Shown in pieces: positions 1-10,615 of a stretch of 64,000 nucleotides of DNA. Where the stretch lies: positions 186,001 through 250,000 of the forward strand of contig DASTHI010000010.1 in the NCBI GenBank assembly GCA_035718275.1, read 5' to 3'. The stretch is from Pseudolabrys sp035718275 (lineage in GTDB: Bacteria > Pseudomonadota > Alphaproteobacteria > Rhizobiales > Xanthobacteraceae). Below the pieces are notes generated by a model. That model worked only from the letters and a program-made list of their open reading frames with translations. It searched no databases and had not been told where the DNA came from. Position numbers and translations under genes: made by a program. Every line of letters starts with the position of its first letter. Within the stretch, counting starts at the first letter, position 1.

Positions 1-756
1 GCATCCTGCAAGACCGAAAAGCGCGCCGGTGATCAAGTGGACTGGCGCGGCAACCCAAACGACCAGCGCAAGTGCGCTGGTGCCGACGGTCACCATATCG
101 AATCGCGAGAAAGGAATTGGCAGACGACCCGGATTATTGCGCACAAGCCAGTTGTTGGTGAAGCTTGGCACGATGCGTCCACCGATGAGCGAGATGAGCA
201 GTATGACAGCGGCGATCGCAATCCGCGTTCCATAAGTTGCCGTGCCGTCAAGCAATACCTCGGCGTGGAAGACGACATTGCCTGTGATCAGTAGAAGAAG
301 GACGAGCAAAACGCGCAGATTGCGCCAGTTCTTTCCGGCGATGATTTCACGTGCTGCAACGGCCGCAAGCACGGCGAGAAAAGCCGTATCGATGATGGCC
401 GCGGCGAGTCCTCCGATGCTTCCGGACATGAGGATCGAGACCCGCCCCGAAAGCCACAGTAAGGCAAGCCCCGCAAGTGGCCATCCACTGACTGGTAGTC
501 GGCCTGTCCAGTTCGGAATTGCGGTGAGCAGAAAACCGGCGACGCTCGCGGTAACGTAGCCGTACAGCATTTCATGGATGTGCCAGTCGAGCGGCGTAAA
601 ATGGGTCGGCAGAGTTAGCAGGCCCATATATTGGGGCAGCCAGAAGACTATTCCAAAGCCCGCCCACAACCCGGCAACCAGGAAGAACGGCCGGAAGCCA
701 TAGGAGAATAGAGCCGGGCCGGCGTAATCGCGGCGGCGCCGAAGTGCGGCGGGCAT
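1..756 (-). CDS. nnrS: NnrS family membrane protein (C-terminus cut by window edge)
   Basis: 252 codons are open from the ATG at 756 to the left edge with no stop, so the C-terminus lies outside the window. The N-terminus reads FSYGFRPFFLVAGLWAGF, then PLDWHIHEMLYGY and GFLLTAIPNWTGRLPVSGW, which are the recognisable signatures of NnrS, a polytopic haem- and copper-containing membrane protein. The family is linked to denitrification and nitric-oxide stress and sits in FNR/NnrR-type regulons. Hydrophobic segments run throughout. The FNR/FixK-like box 69 bases upstream of the start fits that regulation. Family assignment is strong; the exact role is inferred. Confidence 0.88.
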   Translation of the reverse strand, partial: MPAALRRRRDYAGPALFSYGFRPFFLVAGLWAGFGIVFWLPQYMGLLTLPTHFTPLDWHIHEMLYGYVTASVAGFLLTAIPNWTGRLPVSGWPLAGLALLWLSGRVSILMSGSIGGLAAAIIDTAFLAVLAAVAAREIIAGKNWRNLRVLLVLLLLITGNVVFHAEVLLDGTATYGTRIAIAAVILLISLIGGRIVPSFTNNWLVRNNPGRLPIPFSRFDMVTVGTSALALVVWVAAPVHLITGALFGLAGC

Positions 757-824
757 CGACATTCATGAACCTCTACGCTCGCATTGTTTTCGCACCGGTT
801 TCGCACACGACGAATTGCCGGCGA

Positions 825-838
825 TTGATCTAAATCAG
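825..838. promoter_or_regulatory. FNR/FixK/Nnr-type binding box
   Basis: TTGAT-CTAA-ATCAG matches the consensus TTGAT-N4-ATCAA at 9 of 10 defined bases. It lies 69 bases upstream of the nnrS start, a usual distance for an FNR/FixK/NnrR activator site. The neighbouring gene on the other side ends here, so nnrS is the only sensible target. Binding itself is inferred. Confidence 0.6.
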
Positions 839-867
839 AGGTAGAGGCAGGAACTCCACCACGCAAG

Positions 868-1476
868 TCAGCTCATCGCGCTGTGATGCCAAAGAGGAAC
901 GTAGCCCCTTTCAAGCACGCGCAGGATCGATGGCGGAGTGAGTACGTCCACGACACCGGTTTCTGGATTTCGGTTTACCATGGAATATCCAGCCGGCGTC
1001 CATCGGAGCAGGCGCTTGCAAAGAACGGCGTAGGCTGTGCCCTCAAGCGCTATCATCGCCCCATCTGGCAGCGCGTCGACCCTGGACCTGTGCGTGCGTT
1101 TGAGTTTTCCGGCAAGGCGCTCGATATGAAGCACCTCGTCCATGCCCGCAGCCCACGCGCGGTGCGCTTCACCCGAAAACAGCGCGGCGAAATGTTCGGC
1201 ATCCTTGTGCCGGCATTCGAAGCAAGGCCTGTGACCCGCCGCCAGCGCAGTTACTTCATCGAGAAAAAAGAGCTCAGTGTAGCCTCGGCCCCACACCTGG
1301 CGATGACGCCCGTTGAACTCGAGCTTGCAGCAAATCCACGCCCGTGTGACCCAACGCCGATCGGATAGCCGGCATCCCAGATCGTGCAATCGCCCACCGC
1401 GATTGCCCATCAGCGTTCCGCGTTCGCTAGTCGCAAATAAGTCCCCGAACGGGGAAACCCGGTTAGGAAGAGGCAT
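868..1476 (-). CDS. conserved hypothetical protein, 202 aa
   Basis: I do not know a function. The protein starts MPLPNRVSPFGDLFA and has a central FFLDEVTALAAGHRPCFECR stretch, which resembles a widespread uncharacterised bacterial family with N-terminal 'LPNRV-PFG' and a central 'AGHRPC--CR' motif. The CFEC pair could bind metal or be redox-active, but no second pair is visible. There is no signal peptide or membrane segment. It follows ftsH on the same strand after 111 bases, and its stop is just downstream of the FNR-like box. The coding frame is clean and the family looks real; the role is unassigned. Confidence 0.72.
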   Translation of the reverse strand: MPLPNRVSPFGDLFATSERGTLMGNRGGRLHDLGCRLSDRRWVTRAWICCKLEFNGRHRQVWGRGYTELFFLDEVTALAAGHRPCFECRHKDAEHFAALFSGEAHRAWAAGMDEVLHIERLAGKLKRTHRSRVDALPDGAMIALEGTAYAVLCKRLLRWTPAGYSMVNRNPETGVVDVLTPPSILRVLERGYVPLWHHSAMS

Positions 1477-1587
1477 TTGCTCACCCGTCGGCTCCCCAGT
1501 CAGACGGTCCGCAATCCTCCGGCAAGAGGATGTGCGCCCTCGGCAAAGGCGACTAGCGGCTGGGCAGAAGCGCCTTGCCGCGCTTCT

Positions 1588-3513
<1,926 letters not shown>

Positions 3514-3686
3514 CAGCCGTCCTGACCGGCCACGCGCGACCCACGCGGCGCCTGTGTGTTGTGCATCCCCTTCGTGGCAACTTCACGCCGGACCCGAAAA
3601 ACAATGTAGGCAGCACGGGCGCCCATGAAAAGGCCTTAACTCTTAATATTCTAGTGACTTTTCCGGTCCCGTCGCTCATCCGGTCC

Positions 3687-4832
3687 TCACTTGGTTAAGA
3701 GCTTGCCACGTCGGGGAAAGGCTCGTTCGATAATGATCTGGGGATCTGCAAGCGTCACCATCCCCCCTGCCAACGTACGACGAAATCGGTGTTGTCCACC
3801 TTGGCACGCGGCTAGCAGGGCCAAATGCAGCATTTCAAGTTTGCCAAGCTCGACCGGCCCTTCATCCCCGACATGATCCAGTGCCCGGCCCAACAGCCTG
3901 AGCGCAATTTCGGCAGGCAAGCCCACAAACCTGCGCGCTTCCATTGCAAGAGAAAGAGGGCCAGGCAGCTCGACAACCAGCTCATCCCACGTGCGATCAA
4001 CCGTGGCCTCGATCGCGCAATCGGCGCGCCGTAACCGGCGGGCCAGCCTCGCAAGTTGGGCTGCGTCCAGGCCTTCGCCTGCAAGCGCCTTCATCAGATC
4101 ACGCATTCGGACCCGGGCAAATGCCATGCTGCGATTGGAGCTATCCTCGGCGTAGGGAATCTTTGCCTGTTGTAACGTCATGATCAGCCGGGTCTTGGGA
4201 ATCTCGAGCAGCGGACGGACCAGGCAGATCTGCGGCTTACCCGCGCATTGCCTCGGCGGATCCGAACGTGAAAGTGGTTTTTGCAACGCCTGCGAACCGA
4301 AATTTTGCCTGACGGCTTCCCGACGCGGAATGACGGAGACTCGTTTCATGCCGCCAAGCCCGGCCAACCCGCTGCCGCGGCTCATGCGAAGGAGGACTGT
4401 TTCTGCCTGGTCGTCGAGCGTGTGACCGGTGAGAATGTGTGATGCCCCTGCCTGTCGGGCGGCCTCTTCAAGCAACGCATAGCGGCCGATGCGTGCAGCT
4501 TCCTGCACACCTGTTAGCGGCTTCGGGCCCATCCATCGGAGGGTGCGATGCGCAATCCTGTACTTGCGGGCGAGTCGGGCCACCGCCGCAGCCTCACTTT
4601 TTGATTCCTTCCTCAATCCGTGATCGACCGTAACGGCTAGCAACCTGGGCTTCACCTTGAGCCCGTCGCGCCACCGCGCCGCCAAAAACATCAGTGCTGT
4701 CGAATCCGGTCCGCCGGAGACCGCGAGGATCAGGACTGGAAGAGCCCGCAAGTCCGAAAAAATGGCCGCAGCTTCAGCCCGCGAAACAGACTTCGCCTCA
4801 GCAGTGGACACGCTTTTGTTCCAGCGCGACAC
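3687..4832 (-). CDS. tilS: tRNA(Ile)-lysidine synthase TilS
   Basis: The enzyme attaches lysine to C34 of the AUA-reading tRNA-Ile. The N-type ATP-pyrophosphatase P-loop SGGPDS lies near residue 40, followed by TVDHGLR and the GHTLDDQAETVLLR block typical of TilS. Length (381 aa) fits the shorter alphaproteobacterial form. The start is a GTG at 4832 inside the end of cpoB, giving a 35-base overlap. Another GTG at 4811 would remove seven residues and is about as likely. The overlap suggests translational coupling with cpoB. Confidence 0.93.
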   Translation of the reverse strand: MSRWNKSVSTAEAKSVSRAEAAAIFSDLRALPVLILAVSGGPDSTALMFLAARWRDGLKVKPRLLAVTVDHGLRKESKSEAAAVARLARKYRIAHRTLRWMGPKPLTGVQEAARIGRYALLEEAARQAGASHILTGHTLDDQAETVLLRMSRGSGLAGLGGMKRVSVIPRREAVRQNFGSQALQKPLSRSDPPRQCAGKPQICLVRPLLEIPKTRLIMTLQQAKIPYAEDSSNRSMAFARVRMRDLMKALAGEGLDAAQLARLARRLRRADCAIEATVDRTWDELVVELPGPLSLAMEARRFVGLPAEIALRLLGRALDHVGDEGPVELGKLEMLHLALLAACQGGQHRFRRTLAGGMVTLADPQIIIERAFPRRGKLLTK

Positions 4833-5958
4833 CTCGCTTCACTCCAGCCGAAGCACGCGGGTATTTGCGTCCAACCTCGGCAAGCGTCGCACAAGCCGCC
4901 TCCTTCTGATTCATGGCCGCGAGCGACTGTCCAAGCCGAAGCAACGCGTCTGGGGCCTTGCTGGCGCGATCATACTTGGTGGAGACGTTCAGGAACGCTT
5001 CGGCTGCATCACGATAGCGCTGCTGCTGAAAAAGACTCTCGCCGAGCCAATAGTTGGCATCAGCTACCAAATGCTCGTTCGGGTGCTTCTTGAGGAAATC
5101 CCGGAATGCTTGTTCGGCGAGCGAATAGTCCTTGTGCAGTACATACCCATAGGCCATGTCGTATTCATCCTGCGGCGAAGACGACGGAGGCAGAGTGGCG
5201 AGCTGCGGACCCCTCGCAGGTGCCGGCGCCGGAGCAGGATTCCGCGCTTGTGGCGAAATGGATGAACCCGGCTGCTGTGATGCAGGCAACCCGCCGGTTG
5301 AAGCAACCGAACCCTGCGGTGGGGCCGGCATAGCCTGACTATTCCCGGCGAGCGTTGAGAGATCGAGCGGAGCGCCGGCTGCTCGTCCCCCAGGAGCGCC
5401 AATGGGTGCAGAATGCTCGGCCTCGGGCGCCAAGACAGCCTGATTGCCGAGCGAGCGCGGAGCTCCGGGCGCATTGGGATGCTGGGCGGGATCGAAAACG
5501 TCGGATCGACGGGCCGAGGGTGGCGCGGTGCCCGGAACGATGGGATTCGATTGCGGCGCAGAGGGCGAGGCAGGCTTTGCCCCAACCTGCTCGTCCTGCA
5601 TGCGTTTGAGCTGCATCTCGAGTTGCTGATTGCGATATTGCAGCTGCTCGATTGTGCCCGTGAGTTGGCGAAGTGCGTTTTCCATGCGATCGAGGCGAAC
5701 GGCGAGTTCTCCAGGATCAGCTTGGGCAATCCTGCCGGTTTGCACTGCCTGCGAGGGCGCCTGCCGCTCCCGGCTCGGCTCGCCCCGGCCGAATAGGTCA
5801 TCCAGAAAATTGCCGGATGACGGGCTCTGCTGCGCGCGCGCACCAGTTTCCAGCCCAATTGAAATCATCGCCGCGGCGGCCAGAATGCAGATTGAAAACT
5901 GCAGGCGGCAGCGCCTCGTCGGCAAATCACTGGCGAGCACGCGATAGTCTCGAAGCAT
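4798..5958 (-). CDS. cpoB: Tol-Pal system protein CpoB/YbgF
   Basis: Periplasmic partner of Tol-Pal that links outer-membrane constriction to peptidoglycan synthesis. From the chosen ATG at 5958 (386 aa) a signal peptide ends near ARAQQ. A coiled-coil segment follows (RLDRMENALRQLTGTIEQLQ), then a long low-complexity Pro/Ala/Ser/Gln linker, then a C-terminal TPR domain beginning YDMAYGYVLHKDYSLAEQAF. A start 12 codons upstream (5994) is possible, but GGAAA precedes the one chosen. It follows pal and overlaps tilS, as in related genomes. Confidence 0.93.
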   Translation of the reverse strand: MLRDYRVLASDLPTRRCRLQFSICILAAAAMISIGLETGARAQQSPSSGNFLDDLFGRGEPSRERQAPSQAVQTGRIAQADPGELAVRLDRMENALRQLTGTIEQLQYRNQQLEMQLKRMQDEQVGAKPASPSAPQSNPIVPGTAPPSARRSDVFDPAQHPNAPGAPRSLGNQAVLAPEAEHSAPIGAPGGRAAGAPLDLSTLAGNSQAMPAPPQGSVASTGGLPASQQPGSSISPQARNPAPAPAPARGPQLATLPPSSSPQDEYDMAYGYVLHKDYSLAEQAFRDFLKKHPNEHLVADANYWLGESLFQQQRYRDAAEAFLNVSTKYDRASKAPDALLRLGQSLAAMNQKEAACATLAEVGRKYPRASAGVKRGVALEQKRVHC

Positions 5959-6218
5959 GGTCGTTTCCAAGCCGTGTTGCGGAAATCCCCGCATGACACT
6001 TTACGAGTCTGACCGCCCGCGCCGTCGGGTCGCAAATCCTACTCTTTGCGTTGAGACGCCACCGCGGGGCGTCCCTTAGCATAGGGAAACGAGTGCGACC
6101 AGAATGTGGCTGTCGAAAGCACGGCTGAAAGCCGTTTGTAGTAGCAGTGCCGCCTGCAACCCGCCGAACGACAGGCCGCCAGCCGTGCACCTGCTTGATA
6201 AATGATTCGCGGCCTTTC

Positions 6219-6716
6219 CTATGAACTAATGCCGAGCACCGTGACCGCGCGGCGGTTCTGTGACCAGCATGAGATGTCATTGCAAACGGCAACCGGTCTC
6301 TCCTTCCCGTACGAGATGGTGCGCATCCGCTGAGCCTGGACACCGCGCGAAATCAGATAATCGCGTACAGCCTGCGCGCGCCGGGCGCCGAGCGCGATGT
6401 TGTACTCGCGCGTGCCGCGTTCGTCGGCATGGCCCTCGATCGTGAACTGGCCATATTGGCTATACGTGTTTAGCCACTGTGCTTGCTTGTCGAGTGTGGC
6501 GCGCGACTGCGGGGTGAGTTCGGAAGAATCGGTTTCGAAAAATACGCGGTCACCCACATTCACTACGAAGTCCTGCTGACTGCCGGGACTCGCCTGGCCC
6601 GCGGCATTCGCCTGGGCGTCTTCCGCAGCCTTGTTGGCACACGCTGAAATTGCCAGAGCTGCAGCAAATACGCCGGCGATGCGGGCAACGTGCAGCATCC
6701 TACCTAGGTCGATCAT
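6219..6716 (-). CDS. pal: peptidoglycan-associated lipoprotein Pal
   Basis: Outer-membrane lipoprotein that binds peptidoglycan and TolB. A lipobox (AISAC) ends the signal peptide. The OmpA-C domain follows, with FFETDSSELTP and the peptidoglycan-binding stretch GHADERGTREYNIALGARRA. The ATG at 6716 has GGAGG seven bases upstream. An ATG at 6734 with AAGGA upstream is the alternative and would add six residues. It lies between tolB and cpoB. Confidence 0.96.
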   Translation of the reverse strand: MIDLGRMLHVARIAGVFAAALAISACANKAAEDAQANAAGQASPGSQQDFVVNVGDRVFFETDSSELTPQSRATLDKQAQWLNTYSQYGQFTIEGHADERGTREYNIALGARRAQAVRDYLISRGVQAQRMRTISYGKERPVAVCNDISCWSQNRRAVTVLGISS

Positions 6717-6898
6717 TCCGGTGCCTCCATTCACGTCCTTTGACCGGAGCTTTGCTTGCGGATCTAGCAGGGTGTTCGTTAAGCGAGCGTTCCATCAACC
6801 TTGATGGAACCTTGCATGTCCCCCTTAAAGTTGTTGCAGCCCCTTAAACCGTTTCTCATGGTTAAGACAGGGTGAAAATGAGGCCGGTTTAGGACCTC

Positions 6899-8221
6899 TT
6901 ACGACAAAAGTGGGGACCAGGCGGGATCTGATGCGTAACTCGGCGTCGGAACTTTGAGTTCGTTTCTACCCGTTATGTCGACGGTATAGAGCGACGGACC
7001 TTGCCCCACATCGCGGAAGAACATGAGCACGCGGCCGTTGGGCGCAAAAGTTGGACCTTCGTTGTGGAAACCCTCGGTCAGGATACGTTCCCCCGACCCA
7101 TCTGGCTTCAGAATGCCGATCGAGAAGCTGCCGCGCGCCTGACCGGTGAAGGCGATGTAATCGCCACGGGGCGACCACACTGGCGTCGAGTGATGACCTT
7201 CACCGAAACTGATGCGTTGGGCCGTTCCGCCACCTGCGGGCATCACATAGATCTGCTGCGTGCCCCCGCGGTCGCTCTCGAAACAGATACGGGTGCCATC
7301 CGGCGAATAGCAGGGTGCGGTGTCAATTGCGGGCGTATCCGTGAGTCGCGTCGTCTGCCTCGAACGCAGATCCATGACGAAGAGGTTGGCATTGCCGCCT
7401 TGCTGGAGACTCATGATCACCCGCTGACCATCCGGCGAAAACCGCGGCGCAAAGGTCATTCCAGGGAAGTTACCGACGATCTCACGCTGGCCAGTCTCGA
7501 TGTTGAGGAGATAAACGCGCGGATCGCCATGCCCATACGACATGTAGGTGATTTCTTGTGTGGAGGGATTGAAACGAGGAGTCAGGACAAGATCATCACC
7601 GCGGGTCAGATAGCGCACGCCTGCACCGTCCTGATCCATGATCGCAAGACGCTTCACGCGCCGATTCTTGGGCCCGGTCTCATCGACAAATACAATGCGG
7701 CTGTCGAAATATCCTCTTTCACCCGTCATTCGCTCGTAGATGGCGTCTGAGATGATGTGTGCGATGCGCCGCCAGTTGTCGGGCGTGGTAAAATACTGTT
7801 TTCCATCGAGCTGCTGGCCGGCGAATACATCCCACAGGCGAAACTCTGCCTTCAACCGTCCGTCGCTCTGTCGTGTCGTGCGGCCCGTCACGAGCGCCTG
7901 GGCGTTGATCGCGCGCCAGTCGGCAAAGCGCGGGACACTATCGCTGTTCGCGATTCGCTCGATGAAAGCGGCGGGATTGATCGGCGCAAAAAGCCCGCTA
8001 CGTTGCAGATTGTTGCTGATGATTGCGGTGACATTGCGCCCCGTGTCGGTCTCGGCAGGACCGGACAAGAAATCCGGTAACGCGATCGGCATCGGTCTGA
8101 CATTACCCTGATTGATGTCGATGTTGAGCACAGCTTCGGCCGAACGCGTGCCGAGCGCGAAGGCCCCCGCCCCGATCAGGAGTCCACGGCGAGTCAATGA
8201 AGCTTTGGAATTCTTGGCCAC
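6899..8221 (-). CDS. tolB: Tol-Pal system periplasmic beta-propeller TolB
   Basis: 440 aa. An N-terminal alpha/beta domain is followed by a WD40-like beta-propeller with repeated PRFSPDGQRV, PCYSPDGTRI and PVWSPRGDYI blocks, as in TolB. The start is GTG at 8221, nine bases after the tolA stop. The signal peptide carries TRRGLLIGAGAFALG with paired arginines at residues 11-12 ahead of the hydrophobic stretch, so it resembles a Tat signal rather than a plain Sec one. TolB passes force from TolA/TolQR to Pal during cell constriction. Confidence 0.97.
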   Translation of the reverse strand: MAKNSKASLTRRGLLIGAGAFALGTRSAEAVLNIDINQGNVRPMPIALPDFLSGPAETDTGRNVTAIISNNLQRSGLFAPINPAAFIERIANSDSVPRFADWRAINAQALVTGRTTRQSDGRLKAEFRLWDVFAGQQLDGKQYFTTPDNWRRIAHIISDAIYERMTGERGYFDSRIVFVDETGPKNRRVKRLAIMDQDGAGVRYLTRGDDLVLTPRFNPSTQEITYMSYGHGDPRVYLLNIETGQREIVGNFPGMTFAPRFSPDGQRVIMSLQQGGNANLFVMDLRSRQTTRLTDTPAIDTAPCYSPDGTRICFESDRGGTQQIYVMPAGGGTAQRISFGEGHHSTPVWSPRGDYIAFTGQARGSFSIGILKPDGSGERILTEGFHNEGPTFAPNGRVLMFFRDVGQGPSLYTVDITGRNELKVPTPSYASDPAWSPLLS

Positions 8222-8230
8222 GAGATTGCG

Positions 8231-9097
8231 CTACCTTGCGGAAAGGTCGTGAAACATCTGCTTGGTATCGAATGTGAAGTCGATTTCCCTCCATAGGTCG
8301 TAGTGATCGGGCCGCAGCATCGTATAAGGCTGGCCCAGAAACACGGCACGGACCGCACTGTCGCGCATTGCATTAAATTGGGCACCACTTCCGCTCGTGA
8401 GCACCTGCGGACCGGCTGCAAGCGTTCCATCCTTCCGGAATCTGATGCGGATCGTGACCTGTGTTTGCTGCGCATCCTGCATTCCAACCGGCGGATTCCA
8501 TAACGCCATCAGCCGCGCCCGAAGCGCGTCAATCTCGGACTGAGACAACCTCGCGGCGCTCCCCGTTGCAGTGCCGAGCGCGGGCGTTGCATTGGCTTCC
8601 AGGCCTGTGGCCGCGTGCCGCTTCGGATCGCGCTTATCCAGGAGCGCAGCGATCTTGTCGGCATCGAATTTCGGTTGCGGCCGGTGCGGGGGCTTTTTTG
8701 GCGGCAGCGGCTGCGGCTCCGCTTTAGCCTGTTGTTTTGGTTCGTCCGGCTGCTTGATCTTTTCTGCAATCGGGTCCGGCTTGGGCGGCTGCGGTTCAGG
8801 CGGAGGAGCCATCTCCTTCGCAGCTTGGAGCTCCTTCTTGTCTGTGAGTTTTGGCTTCGACTCCTCGATTGGCTTGGGTGGCTCTTCCGATTTTTTCTCG
8901 ACCAATGGCTTGGGTGTCTCGACTTTGGGTGCATCCTTCACACCCTTGGTTATTTCCGAGAATTGCTTTTCGCTCACCAGATCCACTGGCAGCGATTCCG
9001 CAGAGGTGACGTCGAATGTCTTTCCGGAAAACGAAAGAGTCGCCCACAGCAGGACCGCTGCGTGCAGGCCAACCGAAATTGTAGTGGCCTTTCTCAT
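8231..9097 (-). CDS. tolA: Tol-Pal system energy-coupling protein TolA
   Basis: 288 aa. A single N-terminal membrane segment (ISVGLHAAVLLWATLSF) carries the SxxxH pattern TolA uses to contact TolQR. A long Lys/Pro/Glu-rich periplasmic stretch follows (roughly residues 50-155), then a compact C-terminal domain (LMALWNPPVGMQDAQQ to the end). The ATG at 9097 shares one base with the tolR stop; a GTG directly upstream (9100) is possible. The middle domain is proline-rich, as in other Hyphomicrobiales, rather than the Ala-rich helix of enterobacteria. Confidence 0.95.
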   Translation of the reverse strand: MRKATTISVGLHAAVLLWATLSFSGKTFDVTSAESLPVDLVSEKQFSEITKGVKDAPKVETPKPLVEKKSEEPPKPIEESKPKLTDKKELQAAKEMAPPPEPQPPKPDPIAEKIKQPDEPKQQAKAEPQPLPPKKPPHRPQPKFDADKIAALLDKRDPKRHAATGLEANATPALGTATGSAARLSQSEIDALRARLMALWNPPVGMQDAQQTQVTIRIRFRKDGTLAAGPQVLTSGSGAQFNAMRDSAVRAVFLGQPYTMLRPDHYDLWREIDFTFDTKQMFHDLSAR

Positions 9098-9552
9098 CAC
9101 TGCGCTTTCGCGCCTTGTTCAAACTCGGTGACCAGAGCGACGCGATGAAAACCCGCCGACGACAGCTGGCCCATCACTTTCATCATCGTGCCGTAATCCA
9201 CTTTCTTGTCGCCGCGCACATAGACGCGCGCCTCCGAGCCGCCACGCGCCTCCGAGACGGCCTGCATCTTCGGAATAAGATCTTCCAGCCCGATTTCGCT
9301 ATTCTGCAGGAAAATCTGTCCCTTGTCGTTCACGGAAACGGTCAGGGGTTCCTTCTCCTGATCGAGATTTTTTGCCTGGCTCTGCGGCAAATCAATCGGA
9401 ACTCCGACCGTAAGCAGCGGCGCGGACACCATGAAGATGATGAGCAGAACCAGCATCACGTCCACCATCGGCGTGACGTTGATCTCGCTCATCACCCGCT
9501 GGCGATGATGCTTGCGTTTCCCGATCACCGGCGTGCCGGCGTTGGCAGCCAT
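9097..9552 (-). CDS. tolR: Tol-Pal system protein TolR
   Basis: 151 aa of the ExbD/TolR family. One transmembrane helix, INVTPMVDVMLVLLIIFMV, contains the proton-path aspartate (Asp31), followed by a periplasmic domain. With TolQ it forms the proton-driven motor that energises TolA. The ATG lies 11 bases after tolQ, and the stop overlaps the tolA start. Confidence 0.97.
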   Translation of the reverse strand: MAANAGTPVIGKRKHHRQRVMSEINVTPMVDVMLVLLIIFMVSAPLLTVGVPIDLPQSQAKNLDQEKEPLTVSVNDKGQIFLQNSEIGLEDLIPKMQAVSEARGGSEARVYVRGDKKVDYGTMMKVMGQLSSAGFHRVALVTEFEQGAKAQ

Positions 9553-9563
9553 GGGATGATCCC

Positions 9564-10277
9564 CTATCCGCGCTCGTCGATCTGCCGCGACAGGATGGCG
9601 GCAAACTCGTCGGCAAATCCCTCCAGCCGCTGCGCCTGCTTATTAACCTCGGCCGCGAACTTGTTATAGAAAATGGTCGCTGGTATGGCGGCCACGAGAC
9701 CAAGAGCCGTCGCGAAAAGAGCTTCGGCGATGCCGGGCGCCACCACAGCCAAGGATGTATTTTTGGATGCAGCGATCGACTGAAAGCTCGTCATAATTCC
9801 CCATACCGTTCCGAACAAACCGACAAACGGACCGGCAGATCCGACCGTGGCAAGAACAAGCAATCTCTTTTCAAGGCGCTCAACCTCTCGCGCGATCGTT
9901 ACCTCCATAACCTTTTCGATACGCATCTGCAGCCCTCCCAGCGAGCGTGCATTGCCTTCGAAGCTGCGCTTCCACTCTCTCATCGCGGCTACGAAAAGCG
10001 CGGCCATCGAATGTGCAGGGCGCGTGGACAGCGTGCGATAAAGTTCGTCGAGCGACTGTCCCGACCAGAAGGCCTGCTCGAAGCGGTCCATGGCGCGCCT
10101 AGTCCGCGAATAAAGTACCGTCTTATCGATCGCGATCGCCCACACCCATATCGAGCACACGAGAAGCCCGATCATCACGGTCTTCACGACCCAATGGGCG
10201 TTCCAAAACAATGTGAACAGCGACAGATCGGAAGAGGTCAGCGGGAGCACCGACTGTGCCACGTCGGCAGGATTCAT
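9564..10277 (-). CDS. tolQ: Tol-Pal system proton channel TolQ
   Basis: 237 aa of the MotA/TolQ/ExbB family. Three membrane segments: about residues 25-50, 135-160 (VGSAGPFVGLFGTVWGIMTSF) and 170-195 (APGIAEALFATALGLVAAIPA). The ATG at 10277 has AAAGGA about seven bases upstream; the frame stays open 18 codons further without a better site. It heads tolQRA-B-pal-cpoB. It is separated from ybgC, its usual upstream partner, by three unrelated genes. Confidence 0.96.
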   Translation of the reverse strand: MNPADVAQSVLPLTSSDLSLFTLFWNAHWVVKTVMIGLLVCSIWVWAIAIDKTVLYSRTRRAMDRFEQAFWSGQSLDELYRTLSTRPAHSMAALFVAAMREWKRSFEGNARSLGGLQMRIEKVMEVTIAREVERLEKRLLVLATVGSAGPFVGLFGTVWGIMTSFQSIAASKNTSLAVVAPGIAEALFATALGLVAAIPATIFYNKFAAEVNKQAQRLEGFADEFAAILSRQIDERG

Positions 10278-10603
10278 GGGCACATCCTTTCCGCTTGATC
10301 CGATCCTTCCGGTCGAACCGGCGCGGCGCAATACTTGGTGTCAACCAGCGCGCGCGACGATGCCGCCTACGCGCTAAGTCGAAAACCGAATGTCTCGCGA
10401 AATGCGTATGTCCGTCCACCGGCGGCTACGAAATCTCTGCGAAACTTGGCCAAACTTGGGCGCGGAAGCGGACTTCCGACAGTAGACAGCGCTGATTGTG
10501 GTTAAAGACTCGTTACTTTGGCAGATCGGCCGCCGCGGCAAAAAAAAGCCGCCCGCTTGCGGCGGGCGACGGATTGTCTCGCTCAGGTCTGCTCGAAGTC
10601 CGT
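10278..10603. other. intergenic region between DUF2852 gene and tolQ
   Basis: 326 bases without a gene. It holds the DUF2852 terminator (10540-10568) and a short direct repeat at its right end. The tolQ promoter should lie in the left half, but I cannot point to clear -35/-10 boxes. A partial CtrA-like pattern (TTAA-N7-TTAC at 10502-10516) is too weak to call. Confidence 0.5.
10540..10568 (-). terminator. rho-independent terminator after DUF2852 gene
   Basis: On the minus strand a 7-bp perfect GC stem (CGCCCGC/GCGGGCG, loop of five) is followed, after two bases, by eight T residues. It lies 36 bases after the stop of the DUF2852 gene and insulates tolQ from it, so tolQ needs its own promoter. 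Confidence 0.8.
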
Positions 10604-10615
10604 TCAGGTCTGCTC
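10583..10615. repeat. short direct repeat duplicating the end of the DUF2852 gene
   Basis: TCAGGTCTGCTC occurs at 10583-10594 and again at 10604-10615, 21 bases apart. On the minus strand each copy carries an in-frame TGA, so the gene end (Glu-Gln-Thr-stop) is present twice. It looks like a small tandem duplication and keeps a back-up stop codon. Confidence 0.6.

Noticed and set aside
1510..1536. Hairpin downstream of ftsH (ATCCTC/GAGGAT with CGCA/TGCG ends)
   Set aside because: The stem is good but there is no T-run on either strand, so I do not call a terminator.
10502..10516. TTAA-N7-TTAC, a near CtrA site before tolQ
   Set aside because: One mismatch in the core and no other support; too weak in a 64-kb window.
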